Part shown: positions 4,920-8,609 of the stretch, piece after piece
How the letters are laid out: each line of letters begins with the position of its first letter
How positions within the stretch are numbered: position 1 is the first letter of the stretch
Assembly: GCA_013696525.1 (NCBI GenBank)
Contig: JACCYK010000068.1
Coordinates: forward strand, 1 to 8,609
Reading direction: 5' to 3'
Source of the DNA: Chloroflexia bacterium
GTDB lineage: Bacteria > Chloroflexota > Chloroflexia > Thermomicrobiales > UBA6265
Length of the DNA stretch: 8,609 nucleotides
Made by a program: the position numbers and the translations under genes
Notes under the pieces: model-generated
Told to the model about the DNA's origin: nothing
What the model saw: the letters and a program-made list of their open reading frames with translations, nothing else
Databases searched by the model: none

Positions 4920-7286
4920 TTAGTCGGCGGCCGCTGGCCTCGCCGCATTGCTCTCTTGAATCGCCCGCCAGACCTTCTCCGGCGTCGCCGGGATGTCCAG
5001 ATGAGTGATCCCGAACGGCTCCAGGGCATCGATCACGGCGTTCGCGGTCGCCGGGGTCGATCCGATGGTGGCCGCCTCGCCAATCCCCTTGGCCCCCAAC
5101 GGGTTGAGGTACGTTTGGGTCTCGGTGTGGTGCGTCTCGAAGGCCGGGAACGTGACCGCTTTCGGGATCGCGTAGTCGTTCAGGGTGCCGGTGATCAGCT
5201 CGCCGGTCTCATCGTAGGTTACTTCTTCGAGCAGCGCCTGCCCGATCCCCTGGGCCAGGCCGCCATGCACCTGGCCGCGGACTAGGCCGGGACTGACGAT
5301 GAAGCCGCAGTCGTCGACCGAGACGTACCGGATCAGCTTCACCTCACCGGTGTCCGGGAACACTTCGACCACGGCGATGTGCGTGCCAAAGGGGAAGGTC
5401 TCGTCGGCTGGTCGAAAGAAATCGGTCGATTCCAGCCCGGCGGAGATCTCCGGCGGCAGGTTGTCGGCGTCGCCGTAGGTCTCCTCGGCGATCTGGGCCA
5501 GCGTTACGCCCCGGTCCGGGACGCCGCGCACCCGAAACTTGCCGTCGGCCAGCTCGATGTCATCGACCGCCGCTTCCAACAGGTGGGCCGCGACCTGGCG
5601 CGCCTTCTCCCGAACTTTCTCGATCGAGAGCATCAAGGCGCCGGAACCGACCGCCAGGCCCCGGCTGCCCATGGTGCCGTTGCCGTGCGGCGTGTTCAGA
5701 GTGTCGCTATGGTTGACGATGATGCGATCGAAATCGACGCCCAATTCGTCGGCGACGATCTGCGCGAACGACGTCTCCTGTCCCTGGCCATGCGGCGAGA
5801 TACCGGTGTAGACCGTCACATCCCCGGTCGTCTCCACCCGCAGCGTGGCGCTTTCGAACGGACCGAAGCCGCAAATCTCGACGTAGGAGGCCATTCCAAT
5901 GCCAATGTATCTGCCCTGCTGCCGCAACTCCGCCTGCTGACGGCGCAGCGCCTGATACCCGGCGACCTCGAGCGCCTTGTTCATCGCCTTTTCGTAATCA
6001 CCGGTGTCGTAATGCTCGCCGGCGTTGGTGGTGAACCCATTTGAGAATGGGGCGATGAAGTTGGTTCGCCGCACGTCCGCCGGATCGACGCCCGCCGCGT
6101 CGGCGAGCAAATCCATCGCCCGCTCGATGTAATAGGCCGCCTCCGGCCGCCCGGCGCCCCGATAGGCGCCGACCGCCATCGTGTTGGTATAGACGCTGGT
6201 CGAGCGGAACTCGAGCGCCGGCACGTCGTAGCAGCCACAAGACATACGGCCGGTCAGCTCGGCCAGGTCGGTCCCCTTCGGGTAGGCACCGAGGTCTTGC
6301 ACGACATGCATTTTGACGCCGCGCAGCTTGCCGTCGCGTTCGGCCGCGATCTCGACATCCGCCCACTGATCGCGCCCGTGGTTGGTTGCCAAGAAACTCT
6401 CGCTGCGGGTCTCGATCCACTTCACCGGGCGTTGCAGCTTGTAGGCGAGGGCCGCGATGATGACGTCCTCCGGAAAGGCGCCGATCTTGACCCCAAACCC
6501 GCCGCCGACCTCCGGCGCGATGCACCGCACCCGCGTGTTTGGGATGTCTAACGCTTCGGCAATCGTATCGCGGTTCCAGTGCGGGGCTTGGGTCGAGGTC
6601 CAGACCGTCAACCCGCCGCTGACTGGATCGGGCGTGGCCAGGACCGCTCGGCCCTCGATTGGCACCGCCGACAACCGTTGCGATCGAATCCGTGCCTTCG
6701 CCGTCACCGGGGCATCGCGAAACGCGGCCTCGATGTCCGCGTGGTCCCGATCCCAGCGGGCGCCGATGTTCCGTTTCACGCTGGCATACACCAGCGGCGC
6801 GCCAGCTTCCATTGCCGCTTCCGGGTTGGCGACGCTCGGCAACGATTCGTAATCGACCTCGACCGCGTCCCGCGCGTCCTCGGCTTGGTAGCGAGAGGTC
6901 GCGATCACCGCCGCGATCGCGTGCCCAATCCACCGCACCTCGTCCCGGGCCATCGCCCAAAAGGTCGGCGTATTGATGTTGTCGTCGTCCTCGAGGTCCT
7001 GGTCGGCTTGCTCGCCGCTCCCCCCGCCTTCCGAGCCGCCGCCTTCCAACGGCCCGGTGTATTCCGCCAGCTCGTCCCCGGTGACGATCGCGACCACGCC
7101 CGGCATCGCCAGCGCGGCACTGGAATCGATACCGCGCAGCTTCGCATGCGGATACGAGCTCCGAACAAAGGCGACGTGGAGCGATCCCGGCAGTCGCACG
7201 TCGTCAACGTACATCGACGCGCCCGAGATCAGCCGCGGATCTTCTTTGCGCCGGACCTCGGCCCCGACATACCTGCTCAGCACCAT
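4920..7286 (-). CDS. Xanthine dehydrogenase/CoxL-family molybdopterin-binding subunit (form II-like)
   Basis: This 788-residue protein is the large, molybdenum-cofactor-binding subunit of a xanthine oxidase-family hydroxylase, a family that inserts water-derived oxygen into aldehydes, heterocycles or CO. The N-terminal a/b hammerhead domain begins VGAEVRRKEDPRLISGASMYVDD. The cofactor domains show GGGFG (261-265), AYRGAGR (374-380), GQGQET (500-505) and GTMGSRG (537-543). The expected catalytic glutamate is Glu737 in GAKGIGEAAT (731-740). AYRGAGR, rather than AYxCSFR, marks form II, for which CO oxidation should not be assumed; the substrate is unknown. An acidic Gly/Ser-rich insertion occupies residues 81-103. 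The iron-sulfur and FAD subunits that normally accompany it are not adjacent: accDA follows and mutL diverges upstream. The ATG at 7286 has AAGGAG 10 nt upstream, and the TAA stop is at 4920-4922. The family call is firm; naming it coxL would overreach. Confidence 0.93.
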   Translation of the reverse strand: MVLSRYVGAEVRRKEDPRLISGASMYVDDVRLPGSLHVAFVRSSYPHAKLRGIDSSAALAMPGVVAIVTGDELAEYTGPLEGGGSEGGGSGEQADQDLEDDDNINTPTFWAMARDEVRWIGHAIAAVIATSRYQAEDARDAVEVDYESLPSVANPEAAMEAGAPLVYASVKRNIGARWDRDHADIEAAFRDAPVTAKARIRSQRLSAVPIEGRAVLATPDPVSGGLTVWTSTQAPHWNRDTIAEALDIPNTRVRCIAPEVGGGFGVKIGAFPEDVIIAALAYKLQRPVKWIETRSESFLATNHGRDQWADVEIAAERDGKLRGVKMHVVQDLGAYPKGTDLAELTGRMSCGCYDVPALEFRSTSVYTNTMAVGAYRGAGRPEAAYYIERAMDLLADAAGVDPADVRRTNFIAPFSNGFTTNAGEHYDTGDYEKAMNKALEVAGYQALRRQQAELRQQGRYIGIGMASYVEICGFGPFESATLRVETTGDVTVYTGISPHGQGQETSFAQIVADELGVDFDRIIVNHSDTLNTPHGNGTMGSRGLAVGSGALMLSIEKVREKARQVAAHLLEAAVDDIELADGKFRVRGVPDRGVTLAQIAEETYGDADNLPPEISAGLESTDFFRPADETFPFGTHIAVVEVFPDTGEVKLIRYVSVDDCGFIVSPGLVRGQVHGGLAQGIGQALLEEVTYDETGELITGTLNDYAIPKAVTFPAFETHHTETQTYLNPLGAKGIGEAATIGSTPATANAVIDALEPFGITHLDIPATPEKVWRAIQESNAARPAAAD

Positions 7287-7353
7287 ATCTCGTCGTCTCC
7301 TTCGCCGGTTTCAAGCCGAATACGAGCGATTGCTCCGAACGTTTCCCGCCGCC

Positions 7354-7382
7354 ATTCTACCGAGCGTTTGGCCGCTGGTCGA
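7354..7382 (-). promoter_or_regulatory. Promoter candidate for the molybdenum hydroxylase gene
   Basis: On the minus strand TCGACC (bases 7382-7377, 4 of 6) and TAGAAT (bases 7359-7354, 5 of 6) are separated by 17 nt. Transcription would start near 7347, giving a leader of about 60 nt that carries the AAGGAG ribosome site. The position is natural for the first gene of a leftward unit, in the divergent region shared with mutL. Confidence 0.48.
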
Positions 7383-7393
7383 TTGGGTTGAAG

Positions 7394-7425
7394 TTGCCAG
7401 GATCACGCCCGTCGCATGGTACCAT
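7394..7425 (+). promoter_or_regulatory. Possible promoter for mutL
   Basis: TTGCCA (7394-7399, 5 of 6 to the -35 consensus) is followed after 20 nt by TACCAT (7420-7425), which is preceded by TGG and so resembles an extended -10. The spacing is longer than usual. The -10 lies inside a perfect 10-bp palindrome, ATGGTACCAT (7416-7425), which could be a repressor site or coincidence. Transcription would begin about 35-40 nt before the mutL start. Confidence 0.3.
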
Positions 7426-7469
7426 CCCTGTCTCCCCCTCCTCGCCCGCGAGGTCGCGCCGAGGTCCTG

Positions 7470-8609
7470 ATGCCGCTTCGTCTTCTGAGCCCCGACACGA
7501 TTGGCAAGATCGCCGCCGGCGAAGTCGTCGAGCGGCCGGCCTCGATCGTCAAGGAGCTGCTTGAGAATGCCCTCGATGCCGGCGCCAGCCGCATCCTCAT
7601 CTCGCTGCGCGGTGGCGGCAGCGAGCTGATCGAAGTGGCGGACAACGGGCACGGCATGATCGCCTCCGATCTCGAGATCGCGGTGCAGCGCCATGCGACA
7701 TCGAAGCTTTCCACCTTCGACGATCTCGATCGGCTGCAAACGCTCGGCTTCCGGGGTGAGGCCCTGCCGAGTATCGGCGCCGTCTCCGACCTCACCCTGC
7801 GGTCTCGGCCAACCGGCGCCAGCCACGGGGCGGAGCTCCGGCTCGAGTTCGGCCGGCTGGTGCCGGCGCGCGACGTCGGCGCCCCACCTGGCACCGTCGT
7901 CACCGTCCGCGATCTCTTCGCCAATGTTCCCGCTCGGCGCAAATTCCTGCGCCAGGCGGCGACCGAAGCCGGGTACGCCGTTCGCGCCGTCTCGGCCTAT
8001 GCTTGTGCCTATCCCGACATCGCGATCGAGCTGACGGTCGACCAGCGCCGGGTCTTCGCGACATCGGGCTCCGGCGACCTCGCGGCGGCGGCGATCAGCG
8101 TGATCGGGCCCGACGCCGGCGCGGCGGGCATCCCCCTCGCCGAGCTGGAGCCGGCTGCCGCCATCCCCGGGGTCTCCGTCTCCGGTTGGGTGGGGGCGCC
8201 GGCCGTTCATCGGTCGCAACGGCACGGCCTGGTCTTCTTCGTCAACGGCCGTTGGATTCAGAGCCGGTCCCTCTCGTTTGCGCTTGAAGATGCGTATCAC
8301 AGCCTGCTGATGGTGGGGCGCCATCCGCTCTGTGTGGTGCGGATCGCGGTCGATCCGGCCGCGGTCGATGTCAACGTCCATCCAGCCAAAGCCGAGGTCA
8401 AATTCGTTGACGAACGCGCCGTCTCCCGCGCCGTCCAGCGAGCGGCCCACGCCGCGCTCGCCGGCGCTCCGCGAGACGACCTGCCGCCGGTGCGGCTCAG
8501 CCCCTGGACTGCGGGCCACGAACGCGAACAGCAGACGCTGCCGAACGGCGGACCCGGGCGATTCCTCCCATTCACGCGCCGATCGTTGGGGGACGACGAG
8601 GAACCGGTA
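7470..8609 (+). CDS. mutL: DNA mismatch repair protein MutL, 3' partial
   Basis: MutL is the GHKL-type ATPase that couples MutS mismatch recognition to downstream strand incision and excision. The frame is open from the ATG at 7470 to the window end, giving 380 residues with no stop. The N-terminal ATPase motifs are intact: IAAGEVVERPASIVKELLENALDAGA (14-39, with Glu29 and Asn33 as expected catalytic and Mg residues), DNGHGM (58-63), RHATSK and LGFRGEALPSI. The transducer domain shows NVPARRKFL, FFVNGRWIQSRSL and the signature VDVNVHPAKAEVKF. About residue 335 onward is the poorly conserved linker. The C-terminal dimerisation domain, and with it any endonuclease motif (DQHAx2Ex4E), lies beyond the edge, so whether this MutL is a nuclease cannot be said. 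GAGG at 7461-7464, 5 nt upstream, supports the start. It diverges from the molybdenum enzyme gene across 183 nt. The long antisense frame opposite it is a shadow. Confidence 0.96.
   Translation, partial: MPLRLLSPDTIGKIAAGEVVERPASIVKELLENALDAGASRILISLRGGGSELIEVADNGHGMIASDLEIAVQRHATSKLSTFDDLDRLQTLGFRGEALPSIGAVSDLTLRSRPTGASHGAELRLEFGRLVPARDVGAPPGTVVTVRDLFANVPARRKFLRQAATEAGYAVRAVSAYACAYPDIAIELTVDQRRVFATSGSGDLAAAAISVIGPDAGAAGIPLAELEPAAAIPGVSVSGWVGAPAVHRSQRHGLVFFVNGRWIQSRSLSFALEDAYHSLLMVGRHPLCVVRIAVDPAAVDVNVHPAKAEVKFVDERAVSRAVQRAAHAALAGAPRDDLPPVRLSPWTAGHEREQQTLPNGGPGRFLPFTRRSLGDDEEPV

Noticed and set aside
374..7380. Form I aerobic CO dehydrogenase (CoxL) for the molybdenum enzyme, with a cox operon in the window
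   Set aside because: The active-site loop reads AYRGAGR rather than the AYxCSFR of form I CoxL, and no coxS, coxM or cox accessory gene is found on either side.
6579..7391. A 270-residue plus-strand frame opposite the molybdenum enzyme gene, and a 320-residue alternative minus frame (5998-6960)
   Set aside because: Both are out-of-frame readings of a gene whose own frame carries every expected family motif. Their composition is dominated by Arg, Gly and Pro.
7311..8519. A 402-residue open frame on the minus strand opposite mutL
   Set aside because: The plus strand encodes clear MutL motifs throughout. The antisense product is rich in Arg, Gly, Asp and Ala with no recognisable domain, as expected from the complement of GC-rich coding DNA. 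A real gene here would also collide with the divergent control region.

Overview
This 8.6 kb window is bacterial chromosomal DNA. The genes are GC-rich, and long spurious antisense frames run opposite most of them. The gene content is mostly housekeeping. It combines a MetRS with a four-cysteine zinc knot, a zinc-ribbon AccD overlapping AccA, MutL, and an AYRGAGR-type molybdenum hydroxylase large subunit. Together with the base composition this suggests a GC-rich Chloroflexota of the Thermomicrobia/Sphaerobacter kind. That placement is inferred from general similarity, was not tested by a search, and is only moderately secure.

Layout from left to right. Position 1-582 (+) is the C-terminal part of a GT2 glycosyltransferase of the dolichyl-phosphate glucosyltransferase type, cut by the window edge. 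Next is metG (+, 677-2416), methionyl-tRNA synthetase. Bases 2417-2893 lie between convergent genes and hold no convincing protein gene. The stretch from about 2520 to 2820 is only about 49% GC. This gap contains a strong 34-nt hairpin (2467-2500) and, upstream of it on the minus strand, a promoter-like pair with a perfect TTGACA. Together these could delimit an undescribed small RNA of about 120 nt, which is the most unusual signal I found. Then come accA (2894-3796) and accD (3786-4733), both on the minus strand and overlapping by 11 nt. They encode the two halves of acetyl-CoA carboxyltransferase and have a good promoter candidate in the 186-nt gap upstream. Next is a 788-residue molybdopterin-binding hydroxylase subunit (4920-7286, minus) without its usual FAD and iron-sulfur partners on either side. 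A 183-nt divergent intergenic region separates it from mutL (+, from 7470), which runs off the right edge.

The genes do not form one pathway. AccA and AccD act together in the first committed step of fatty acid synthesis. MetG serves translation and MutL serves mismatch repair. The glycosyltransferase probably makes a polyprenyl-linked sugar. The molybdenum enzyme has no identifiable substrate from sequence alone. I saw no tRNA or rRNA genes, CRISPR arrays or intact insertion sequences. I did not find a clear novel protein system here; the findings are modest leads rather than a new system.
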